DNA of 5,177 bases from the NCBI GenBank assembly GCA_900751785.1, contig CAADSM010000094.1:1-5177 (forward strand), in the 5' to 3' direction. Positions within the stretch are counted from its first letter, which is position 1. Every line of letters starts with the position of its first letter. The notes beneath the pieces are model-generated. The model worked only from the letters and a program-made list of their open reading frames with translations. It was not told the origin of the DNA and searched no databases. This document shows, piece after piece, positions 1-5,177 of the stretch. The stretch is from Lachnospiraceae bacterium. GTDB taxonomy: Bacteria > Bacillota > Clostridia > Lachnospirales > Lachnospiraceae. The position numbers were made by a program, and so were the translations under genes.

Positions 1-1528
1 CCCCTGCCTCATTCACGTTCTGATAGTATCTCGTATCGATCCCCTTCTTCCCCGCCGCCTCGATATCGGAGACCGGATTGTCCCCTACATGGACGATCCG
101 CTGGGGATAGCGCTGCTTTAAGATATCATACAGTCCGCCGTTCCTCTTGGAGCAGTTGTAGTCGCAGGATACGAGGATGGAATCAAATCCGTCGTAGCCG
201 CAGCGCGCCAGCAGCAGACGCATCTTTTCTTCGGGTAGATACATATCCGACACTGCCGCGATGGTCTTCCCCTGCCCCTTCATCATACGGAACACTTCCG
301 CCATATAGGGATTGGCATAGCACAGGCTGCACTCCACGGCAAACTCGGTCTCAGCTCCCTTCTCTGCGTCTACCCCGGTCTCCTCCTCGACCAGCCGGTA
401 GATGTCAAGAAGCGTCACCTCCTTATTCCCCCGCTCAAGCTCGCTGATCCGTCTCGCCTCCTGCTCCGCATGGATCCGGATCTCGCAGAAGTCCATGATG
501 TCAAGCCTCTCCCCCACAAGGATAAACAGATCGGAAGGGGTCGCAAAGGGACGCAGGATCAGTGTGTCAAAAACATCAAAGGAAATCACGTCGTAGGACA
601 TCATCCCCTTCGCCAGGTGCATGGGCGAAGTGCGGTTGGAAACGGTGGATTCCGCGCCCTTTTCGCTGAGCCGTCCGCTGTTCGCATTGCGGTACCTGCT
701 GTACGACGCCGTGACGGACAGAGTATGCGGATAATCGTGATAGCGCCGTCCGTCCGTCGTATATTTCAGGCTGTACTCATACCTGCGCCCGCCTTTTGCT
801 TCTGCGTCCCGGTATTCTCCCTTCTCTGTCCGTGTCAGGAAACGCCTGCCTTCCTCCTGCGAGATCCGGTAAAGATTGTAGTGGACCGCGCCCGGGATCC
901 TCTCCCAGGTCAGGAGGATGCTCCCGTCATCAGCAGATATTCCCGCCAGCATGCCCTCACGGCCGGAAGTGTTCCCGCTCTGGCCTGTCTGTTCTCCGCC
1001 GCGCTGTCTATCTCCCGCTCGCCCTGCGCCCTCTCCTTCCCCGTTCCTTACGCTTCCCCCTGTCTGAGCCAGCTTCTCCATGAAAAAAAGCTCCGGGTTC
1101 TTCACCGTGGATATGGTGAGGACCTCTGAGAACGGGCTGTAATTCCTGCCGTCCATGGACACCTTATACTTAAAGAAAAGGACGGTTTCCTGCGCAAGCC
1201 CCGTCACTGTATAGATGCGTTTCTCCTGCTTCTCAAGGAAACGATAACGGACGCCGTCCAGAGAAACATAGATGTTGTAGCAGACTGCCCCGGGGATCCA
1301 TTCCATGCGGATCCTCGCCGTATCCTTCTTCTGCTTTATGAGCGCGGCGGACGGGATCCTGTCCTGCCGTCCGTCTCTGTATTTCCACGAGAGGACAAAG
1401 AGCACGAACCAGTGCTTCAGCCTTTTTTTCCTGTGCTCGCCGAGATGACCCCGGACATACCGCTCGTATTCTCTTCTGATCCGATCGTTCTTTCGGACGA
1501 CCTTGTCATACAGCCAGTCCTTCAACAT
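1..1528 (-). CDS. FN3-FN3-HAD superfamily protein (COG5610-like), 3' end beyond the left edge
   Basis: The frame is open without a stop from ATG 1528 to the left edge (509 codons). A perfect AAGGAGG lies 5 nt before the ATG. Residues 1-57 are basic, with only a 9-residue hydrophobic patch (40-48), so there is no clear signal peptide or membrane span. Residues ~58-141 and ~194-274 look like two fibronectin type III domains sharing W..IPGAV.YN(I/L)Y (W77, W208). A Gly-rich linker (~155-192) separates them. From ~310 a HAD hydrolase begins. Motif I is FDVFDTL with putative nucleophile D318, motif II is centred on S427 in AAVSDMY, K461 is the likely motif III lysine, and motif IV is GDNPVSD (D483, D488). 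The D+2 position is Phe (F320), not the Asp usual in HAD phosphatases. The D-x-F-D-T form is what I associate with COG5610 predicted hydrolases of polysaccharide loci, whose exact reaction is unsettled. It is the last visible gene of the operon, 18 nt after the KdsC-like gene. The HAD call is firm, the FN3 call good, and the substrate unknown. Confidence 0.85.
   Translation of the reverse strand, partial: MLKDWLYDKVVRKNDRIRREYERYVRGHLGEHRKKRLKHWFVLFVLSWKYRDGRQDRIPSAALIKQKKDTARIRMEWIPGAVCYNIYVSLDGVRYRFLEKQEKRIYTVTGLAQETVLFFKYKVSMDGRNYSPFSEVLTISTVKNPELFFMEKLAQTGGSVRNGEGEGAGRAGDRQRGGEQTGQSGNTSGREGMLAGISADDGSILLTWERIPGAVHYNLYRISQEEGRRFLTRTEKGEYRDAEAKGGRRYEYSLKYTTDGRRYHDYPHTLSVTASYSRYRNANSGRLSEKGAESTVSNRTSPMHLAKGMMSYDVISFDVFDTLILRPFATPSDLFILVGERLDIMDFCEIRIHAEQEARRISELERGNKEVTLLDIYRLVEEETGVDAEKGAETEFAVECSLCYANPYMAEVFRMMKGQGKTIAAVSDMYLPEEKMRLLLARCGYDGFDSILVSCDYNCSKRNGGLYDILKQRYPQRIVHVGDNPVSDIEAAGKKGIDTRYYQNVNEAG
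707..949 (-). other. Fibronectin type III-like domain 2 (residues ~194-274 of the FN3-HAD gene)
   Basis: This is the second copy of the same fold. It shows ILLTW (204-208), IPGAV (211-215), YNLY (217-220), an EYRD turn, YEYSLKY (250-256), TDG and a closing LSVTA strand. The core W..IPGAV.YN.Y matches domain 1, pointing to an internal duplication. The rest has diverged and there is no long DNA-level identity, so the duplication is old. The HAD catalytic domain follows about 35 residues later. Confidence 0.68.
953..1066 (-). other. Gly-rich low-complexity linker between the two FN3 domains
   Basis: Residues 155-192 hold 13 glycines in 38 positions, with many Q, R, E, N and S and almost no large hydrophobics. 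This is typical of a flexible disordered tether. On the coding strand it is purine-rich, but no exact tandem unit is visible. Low-complexity tracts like this may vary in length between strains. Confidence 0.6.
1106..1357 (-). other. Fibronectin type III-like domain 1 (residues ~58-141 of the FN3-HAD gene)
   Basis: The encoded segment has the FN3 pattern: a hydrophobic strand ending in W77, IPGAV (78-82), YNIY (84-87), then S-x-DG and Y95. A 'TGL' turn (109-111) precedes the FFKYKVS strand (118-124), and a Y-S-P-F-S ending (130-134) leads into the final strand. FN3 is usually a binding or spacer module in secreted or surface proteins. Its position before a HAD domain in a glycan operon suggests substrate or partner binding, which is inference. 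Boundaries are approximate. Confidence 0.68.
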
Positions 1529-1533
1529 TCCCG

Positions 1534-1540
1534 CCTCCTT
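1534..1540 (-). promoter_or_regulatory. Ribosome binding site of the FN3-HAD gene
   Basis: A perfect AAGGAGG lies 5 nt upstream of ATG 1528. It sits inside the 18-nt gap after the KdsC-like gene's TGA. It fixes the start of a gene whose 3' end lies outside the window. Confidence 0.85.
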
Positions 1541-1546
1541 CGATGC

Positions 1547-2077
1547 TCAACAGATTTCGCCCCACAGTTTCCGTGCGCACTCATCCAGGATCCCTCTTTT
1601 CTCGAGGATCATTTCTACAAACTCCCTGACCGCGCCCTCGCCGCCCCGGCTGGAGAGGACGTAAGCACAGAAGGACTTGACCTGCTTCGCCGCATTCTGC
1701 GGGCAGACTGCTGTCCCCACACATTTCATTGCCTCCAGGTCATTCAGGTCGTCGCCCACATAGGCCGCCTCCTCTGGCTGGATCTGGTGCTCCTCAAGAA
1801 AACGGGCAAGGCGGTCCCTTTTATTCTTTACGTTCTGATACACATGGATGATCCCAAGCTCCTGCGCCCTCTTTGTCACGCATCCGCTCTCCCGCCCCGT
1901 CAGGATGACCGGTTCGATCCCCGCCGCCTTTGCCAGGAGGATGCCCGCACCGTCCTGTACTGTGAACTTTTTCGTCTCGATCCCGTTGCCGTCCAGATAG
2001 ATCCCGCCGTCCGTCATGGTGCCGTCCACATCCAGGACGAGCCAGCGGATCAGCTCCAGCGTCTCCAAAACCTTCAT
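1547..2077 (-). CDS. KdsC-like HAD phosphatase (sugar-acid phosphate phosphatase)
   Basis: This 176-residue HAD protein has the length and layout of the KdsC group (3-deoxy-D-manno-octulosonate 8-phosphate phosphatase; relatives act on acylneuraminate 9-phosphates). Motif I is LDVDGTMTDG with nucleophile D16 and acid/base D18, followed by the family's GGIY-D-GNE-like hairpin (24-34) and the FTVQDGAG segment (38-45). Motif II is LTGRES with T60. The motif III lysine is K84 or K86. Motif IV is GDDLNDL (D109, D110, D113). The C-terminal SSRGGEGAVRE (142-152) matches the KdsC tail that reaches the neighbouring subunit's active site, so it is probably a cytoplasmic tetramer. There is no fused CMP-sugar synthase. 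Its ATG follows the aldolase TAA with no gap, and its AAGGAGG lies inside the aldolase gene, so the two are probably co-translated and act in sequence. The true substrate is unknown: a Kdo-, sialic acid- or novel ulosonate phosphate is inferred. Confidence 0.9.
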   Translation of the reverse strand: MKVLETLELIRWLVLDVDGTMTDGGIYLDGNGIETKKFTVQDGAGILLAKAAGIEPVILTGRESGCVTKRAQELGIIHVYQNVKNKRDRLARFLEEHQIQPEEAAYVGDDLNDLEAMKCVGTAVCPQNAAKQVKSFCAYVLSSRGGEGAVREFVEMILEKRGILDECARKLWGEIC

Positions 2078-3124
2078 TTACACTTCCTCCTTCCGACTGA
2101 CCTCTTTCCCATCCGCTGCGCCGCGGAGATACTCCCGGCAGAGCGCCGCGATATACTCCGCATCGTACGCGCTCTTCTTCTCCCGCGGGATATTCTGGAG
2201 GATCCGGTGCATATCCTTAGCCGTAAAGCATCCCTTCGCCAGAAGATACTCCGCATAATTCCGATGGACATTGAACTTGGCCGACAGGAAATACTCCGCC
2301 ATATAGCCCCAGGACTCCTGCTTCCTGACAGGAGTGATATACTTCTCGATGGCGTCCAGCACCGGATCGATGTCATAGCTCTTGGAATAATTCCGGTTCA
2401 GATAATCCATGATCAGCTCGATGCACAGATTGCCCGGCACCCGCCCCATCCCGTTGAGCGAAGCGTCTACCACGCAGCTTCTCTCCTGGGCCCGCATCTC
2501 AAGGAACGCCTGGGCGAGGAGAAATGACTGCGCCATGTTCTCGTGCAGATGGAGTCCCAGGGTGATCCCCGCATCCAGATTGTGCTCGCACAGGGAATAG
2601 ATCCGGATCAGCTCCTTCTTCGTCATGGAACCGAACGTATCCACGATAGAGAAGCCATAGGGCCTGACCTCGTTGACCTTCTCCAGGAGACGAAGAAGCT
2701 CGCTGTCATCATAGCCCGTGATATTGATCGGGTTTACAAAGAGCGGATATCCTTTCTCGATCACCCTTCTGCAGAACGTGAGCCCCTCCTCCACGTCATA
2801 GTCATGGAAGGTGACCCGCACTGCAGAAACTGTCCCGTCATTTTCTTCCAGCCTGCGCACGTCATACTGGTCGTGCAGCGCCATGACTGCGAATCCTGTC
2901 TGCCCGTGTTCTTCCGGGAGGACCTGCTTCACTTCCCTGATCGAATTGAAGAGTGTGCGCCCGCTCTCATACTCGCAGTCCCTCAGGAAGCCGACCTCGA
3001 TCAGGTCGGTCCCCGCTCTCACAAGCTCTGCGATGATCTTCTTTATCGTCCTCTCTCCAAAATTCCAGTCGTTGATGTATCCGCCGTCTCTGAGCGTACA
3101 GTCCAGCAGTCTGATCTTTTCCAT
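2078..3124 (-). CDS. DRE-TIM (HMGL-like) pyruvate-type aldolase
   Basis: This 348-residue protein starts at ATG 3124, chosen because AAGGAG sits 6 nt upstream. A longer in-frame start at 3226 would overlap the sugar transferase by 77 nt and add a lysine-rich, unconserved tail. The N-terminus LLDCTLRDGG (6-15) is the DRE-TIM motif, with R12 and metal-ligand D13. VDTFG (161-165) is the conserved mid-barrel strand. LHLHEN (191-196) supplies metal ligands H192 and H194. SLNGMGRVPGN (222-232) is the HMGL-type G-x-G-R-x-x-G-N loop. Family members use a divalent metal to make or break C-C bonds next to pyruvate or acyl-CoA. The nearest type is 4-hydroxy-2-oxovalerate aldolase. The C-terminal ~110 residues are helical-looking and not one I recognise; DmpG's aldehyde-channelling domain is not evident. 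The gene begins 25 nt after the sugar transferase stop and abuts the KdsC-like phosphatase, suggesting synthesis of a phosphorylated 3-deoxy-ulosonic acid (inference). A citramalate- or isopropylmalate-synthase-like role is less likely given the context. Confidence 0.87.
   Translation of the reverse strand: MEKIRLLDCTLRDGGYINDWNFGERTIKKIIAELVRAGTDLIEVGFLRDCEYESGRTLFNSIREVKQVLPEEHGQTGFAVMALHDQYDVRRLEENDGTVSAVRVTFHDYDVEEGLTFCRRVIEKGYPLFVNPINITGYDDSELLRLLEKVNEVRPYGFSIVDTFGSMTKKELIRIYSLCEHNLDAGITLGLHLHENMAQSFLLAQAFLEMRAQERSCVVDASLNGMGRVPGNLCIELIMDYLNRNYSKSYDIDPVLDAIEKYITPVRKQESWGYMAEYFLSAKFNVHRNYAEYLLAKGCFTAKDMHRILQNIPREKKSAYDAEYIAALCREYLRGAADGKEVSRKEEV
2086..2092 (-). promoter_or_regulatory. Ribosome binding site of the KdsC-like gene, inside the aldolase 3' end
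   Basis: AAGGAGG lies 8 nt before ATG 2077 and within the last codons of the aldolase. The arrangement ...GTG-TAA-ATG... places stop and start back to back, a classic layout for translational coupling and matched protein levels. Confidence 0.85.
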
Positions 3125-3130
3125 TTCCTT

Positions 3131-3136
3131 CTCCTT
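3131..3136 (-). promoter_or_regulatory. Ribosome binding site deciding the aldolase start
   Basis: AAGGAG lies 6 nt upstream of ATG 3124, in the 25-nt gap between the sugar transferase stop (TGA, 3152-3150) and the aldolase. It supports the short start over the ATG at 3226, which lies inside the preceding gene. Confidence 0.8.
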
Positions 3137-3149
3137 CTTTCTGCTTACA

Positions 3150-4541
3150 TCATCCCTGTTTGGGATCGTTCCCGCATTTTTCATCTCTGTCCGGCAGCTT
3201 TGCCGCGGCGCTGCGCATCCCTTCATCGACTCCCTCCGAATTTTCTTTCTGGAACAGGATCCGGACGGTCAGAAACAGAAGCCGTATGTCCAGCCTCAGA
3301 GAATAATTGTAGATATAGATCAGGTCATATTTGATCTTATCCTCCGGACCGGTGCTGTATTTTCCATAGATCTGGGCATATCCCGTAAGCCCGCCGCGCA
3401 CCTTGAGCCGCTCGGTAAATTCGGGGATGATCCTTGAGTATTCCTCCACAAATTCCCGCCGCTCGGGCCTTGGCCCTACCATGGACATGTCCCCCTTGAG
3501 CACATTGAAGAGCTGAGGCAGCTCGTCAAAATGAAGATTGCGGATCACCCTTCCCACCTTCGTCACCCGGGAGTCATTCTTCGAGGCAAGCCTCGGTCCG
3601 TCCTTCTCTGCATCCACATGCATGCTGCGAAACTTCAGCATATCGAACTCTTTTCCTCTCCTTGTGACTCTTTTCTGCCTGTACAGGACCGGTCCTCCGT
3701 CCTCAAGCCGGATCAGGAGTGCTGTCAGCGCCATGACAGGCGAGAGGACCAGCATGAGGATGAGGGAGATCAGGATATCCTCCGCCCTCTTGAGGAACTT
3801 CTGTTCCGCGGTCAGGTCCCCCTGGCGGTACTTGAACAGCACCTTGTCATACAGCCTCAGTATCCTCGCATTCTGGATATAGATATCAGAAACTTTTGGA
3901 ATGCTATAGCAATCTTTATCATGTCTTATACACATTTTCATGATCTGATTTCTCGCCTCATACGGGATATCCCCGAGATATACCGCTCCGTACCGGTCAA
4001 TAAGCCCGGCAAGATCCTCTTCCCGTTCTCTGTAATGAACGGCTTTCACGATGCTGAAATAGCGATTGATCCGATTGTTATATTCCCGGCTCCCCTCCGG
4101 ATCCTCCCTGTCTCCGTAGATAAAGAGCGCCTCCTTGAACGACCGTCCTCTCATATACATCCCGAAGAGGAGTACTGCGCGCAGCATCCCTGTCGCTGCC
4201 TCCAGCACGGTCAGGAGGAAAAACTCCTTTATGATCCCCCACAGAGAATAGGTCGTGACCGTGCACATCAGCGCGCCGAAAAAGAGGTTGGCGCATACTG
4301 CCCCGAAGAACTGCCCGTAGACAAGATCGAGCAGCCTCCTCTGCTCGATGTTCCCCGCCTCCAGCATAAGCCATGCGCCTTCCAGCAGTACGGTATACAG
4401 GATCGTGACCGGAAGGTACCGGCCGCTCCAGAGCTGCCTCATGACCCATGCGGCCGCAATAAAGTACAGGACCAGGAGCATTCCCCCTGTCAGCAGCTTC
4501 ACCGCTCTGAAGATATTCTGTCCGTTCCTCATTTCTTTCAT
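3150..4541 (-). CDS. Polyprenyl-phosphate sugar-1-phosphate transferase (WcaJ/CpsE type)
   Basis: This 463-residue membrane enzyme transfers a hexose-1-phosphate from a UDP-sugar to undecaprenyl phosphate, the first step of repeat-unit assembly. From ATG 4541, four hydrophobic spans lie near residues 14-34, 43-63, 75-96 and 103-126. A cytoplasmic Rossmann-like region follows (134-225). Next comes the re-entrant helix of the catalytic half (~255-277) with its S-P kink (267-268), then GGPVLYRQKR, FDMLKFRSM, the catalytic D339-E340 in HFDELPQLFNVLKGDMSMVGPRPE, and the GLTGYAQIYG segment. The length matches long-form family members. The usual 'LDELPQ' reads 'FDELPQ' here. A charged ~30-residue tail follows the conserved domain. 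The start is uncertain: ATGs at 4556 and 4532 and a TTG at 4613 are in frame. I chose 4541 because AAGGCGG lies just upstream and the next residues lead directly into the first span. A hairpin lies upstream. The sugar (glucose, galactose or an N-acetylated sugar) cannot be told from sequence. Confidence 0.93.
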   Translation of the reverse strand: MKEMRNGQNIFRAVKLLTGGMLLVLYFIAAAWVMRQLWSGRYLPVTILYTVLLEGAWLMLEAGNIEQRRLLDLVYGQFFGAVCANLFFGALMCTVTTYSLWGIIKEFFLLTVLEAATGMLRAVLLFGMYMRGRSFKEALFIYGDREDPEGSREYNNRINRYFSIVKAVHYREREEDLAGLIDRYGAVYLGDIPYEARNQIMKMCIRHDKDCYSIPKVSDIYIQNARILRLYDKVLFKYRQGDLTAEQKFLKRAEDILISLILMLVLSPVMALTALLIRLEDGGPVLYRQKRVTRRGKEFDMLKFRSMHVDAEKDGPRLASKNDSRVTKVGRVIRNLHFDELPQLFNVLKGDMSMVGPRPERREFVEEYSRIIPEFTERLKVRGGLTGYAQIYGKYSTGPEDKIKYDLIYIYNYSLRLDIRLLFLTVRILFQKENSEGVDEGMRSAAAKLPDRDEKCGNDPKQG

Positions 4542-4582
4542 ACCTGCCGCCTTCATTTTTATGGTGCTGTTTTTCCCCCACC

Positions 4583-4617
4583 GCTGCCGTCCGCATGAGT
4601 ACGGTGCGGACAACAGC
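4583..4617 (-). other. Intercistronic RNA hairpin between the COG5610-type gene and the sugar transferase
   Basis: On the transcribed strand GCTGTTGTCCGCA pairs with TGCGGACGGCAGC around the 9-nt loop CCGTACTCA. This gives a 13-bp stem with 11 Watson-Crick and 2 G-U pairs. It starts 4 nt after the upstream stop (TAA, 4624-4622) and ends about 40 nt before the likely sugar transferase start. The two imperfect positions pair as G-U only in the minus-strand RNA (they are A-C on the plus strand), consistent with RNA function. The next bases are GGTGGGGGAAAAACAG with no U-run, so it is not a rho-independent terminator. It could stabilise or process the mRNA or block ribosome entry. Confidence 0.55.
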
Positions 4618-4621
4618 CATT

Positions 4622-5177
4622 TTATTCCACATTCTGGTCCGTATCCCAGTGAAAGGACGCTTCCAGCTCCCGCTGCGCCCGCCGGTCCCCGAGGAAGAGG
4701 AGCAGCGGAGCGTAGGCGTCCCGCCCTGAGATCTCCCCGATCCCATCAGAGAGAAATTCCCCGAAGAATCTCTGGTAATCTCTGACATAATCCATGATCC
4801 CCTCCTGGATCTGCCGGATCTCGTTCTCATGTCCCTCTTTTCTCCCGAACCGGAATACCGTCTCCTTGTCCTCCCCCGTGCCGAAGCCCTTGAGCGACGG
4901 GGAAGGCGATGTGAAGAGAAGCTCCATGTACAGATTGTGCTTCCTGTTCAGATCATGGAATTTCCACAGGTCCCTGTTCTTCTGCTGGGAAAAGAGATAG
5001 CTCTCCATCCGTCCGGAGAAGAAGAAGCCCTCGCTCGCATCCGGCGACAGATTGTGGGCAGTATTCGTTCCTGCAGCCAGCCCATAGACCCGGAAGGGAA
5101 TATGGAGGATCTGCTCCATCATCCTGTCCAGCGCTGCCGCGCCCCTTCCCGCCCATCCGATGTCTACCCCCGCCCCC
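4622..5177 (-). CDS. C-terminal part of a COG5610-type HAD superfamily protein (5' end beyond the right edge)
   Basis: Only the last 184 codons are visible, running open from the right edge to TAA at 4624-4622. The visible start reads V-DIGW-AGRGAAAL (residues 4-16). A DIGW-x-G segment after the HAD core is what I expect in the C-terminal half of COG5610 predicted hydrolases from polysaccharide loci. A YGLAAGTN segment and the NLYMELLFTSPSPSLKGFG stretch (with 'ELLF-S-P...G-G') also fit that family. The remaining ~80 residues are charged and helical-looking, ending in DQNVE. There is no membrane span. An ATG at 5122 could be mistaken for a start, but the frame and similarity continue upstream without a break. 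It is the first visible gene of the operon and may be a paralogue of the gene at the left edge. The HAD catalytic core lies outside the window, so activity cannot be judged here. Confidence 0.66.
   Translation of the reverse strand, partial: GAGVDIGWAGRGAAALDRMMEQILHIPFRVYGLAAGTNTAHNLSPDASEGFFFSGRMESYLFSQQKNRDLWKFHDLNRKHNLYMELLFTSPSPSLKGFGTGEDKETVFRFGRKEGHENEIRQIQEGIMDYVRDYQRFFGEFLSDGIGEISGRDAYAPLLLFLGDRRAQRELEASFHWDTDQNVE

Noticed and set aside
470..1129. 219-codon plus-strand open frame, and the overlapping smaller ones
   Set aside because: They are antisense to the FN3-HAD gene, which is open for 509 codons with an ideal ribosome binding site.
1547..2077. KdsC-like gene as a complete Kdo pathway marker for a Gram-negative lipopolysaccharide locus
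   Set aside because: No KdsA, KdsB or LPS genes are visible, and the neighbours fit a Gram-positive-style capsule locus. KdsC-like phosphatases also serve other sugar acids, so no kds symbol is given.
1412..2527. 371-codon plus-strand open frame
   Set aside because: It is antisense to the KdsC-like gene and to parts of its two neighbours, all of which carry clear motifs. It shows no recognisable domain and crosses real gene boundaries, as expected from GC-rich codon bias.
3125..3226. Longer aldolase start at 3226
   Set aside because: It would overlap the sugar transferase by 77 nt and add 34 unconserved residues. The ATG at 3124 has a well-spaced AAGGAG and begins just before the conserved barrel strand.
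2543..3437. Two overlapping plus-strand frames of 263 and 208 codons
   Set aside because: They are antisense to the aldolase and the sugar transferase 3' end, with no motif and no ribosome binding site noted.
3531..4598. 355-codon plus-strand open frame
   Set aside because: It is wholly antisense to the sugar transferase, whose catalytic and membrane motifs are unmistakable. The translation is rich in His, Pro and Arg with no domain.
4583..4617. Hairpin as a transcription terminator
   Set aside because: The bases after the stem are G- and A-rich with no U-run, and the downstream genes appear to belong to the same operon.
4078..4830. 250-codon minus-strand frame spanning the COG5610-type/sugar transferase junction
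   Set aside because: It is out of frame with both flanking genes, Arg/Gly-rich and without motifs. An internal ATG at 4620 just after the upstream stop has no convincing ribosome binding site.

Overview
The window is one stretch of a bacterial surface-polysaccharide (capsule or exopolysaccharide) operon. All five recognisable genes are on the minus strand, so transcription runs from the right edge to the left. The base composition is GC-rich. The Shine-Dalgarno sites are strong (AAGGAGG) and spacing is tight. Together with the gene types, this suggests a Gram-positive Firmicute, perhaps a gut clostridium or Lachnospiraceae relative. That placement is an inference from style, not from a marker gene.

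Layout in transcription order: (1) the C-terminal 184 codons of a large HAD-superfamily protein of the COG5610 type, entering from the right edge (5177-4622). (2) An 80-base gap holding a strong RNA hairpin (4617-4583), then a polyprenyl-phosphate sugar-1-phosphate transferase of the WcaJ/CpsE type, which loads the first sugar onto the lipid carrier (4541-3150). (3) A DRE-TIM/HMGL-family aldolase related to 4-hydroxy-2-oxovalerate aldolases (3124-2078). (4) A KdsC-like HAD phosphatase that starts on the base directly after the aldolase stop (2077-1547). (5) A second COG5610-type HAD protein carrying two fibronectin type III-like domains at its N-terminus (1528 to beyond the left edge).

The sugar transferase marks the locus as glycan assembly on undecaprenyl phosphate. 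The most interesting part is the translationally coupled aldolase-phosphatase pair. A pyruvate-type aldolase makes 4-hydroxy-2-oxo acids, which is the core structure of 3-deoxy-2-ulosonic sugars (Kdo and sialic acid-like sugars). KdsC-type phosphatases dephosphorylate exactly such sugar-acid phosphates. The pair may therefore form a non-standard, PEP-independent route to an acidic sugar. A CMP-transferase and a dedicated glycosyltransferase would be needed and are not visible here. The second point of interest is the FN3-FN3-HAD fusion, which shows no signal peptide.

There are no gene-free stretches over 300 bases. No tRNA, rRNA, mobile element, CRISPR array, promoter or rho-independent terminator is visible. 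Long open frames on the plus strand are antisense shadows of the five genes.
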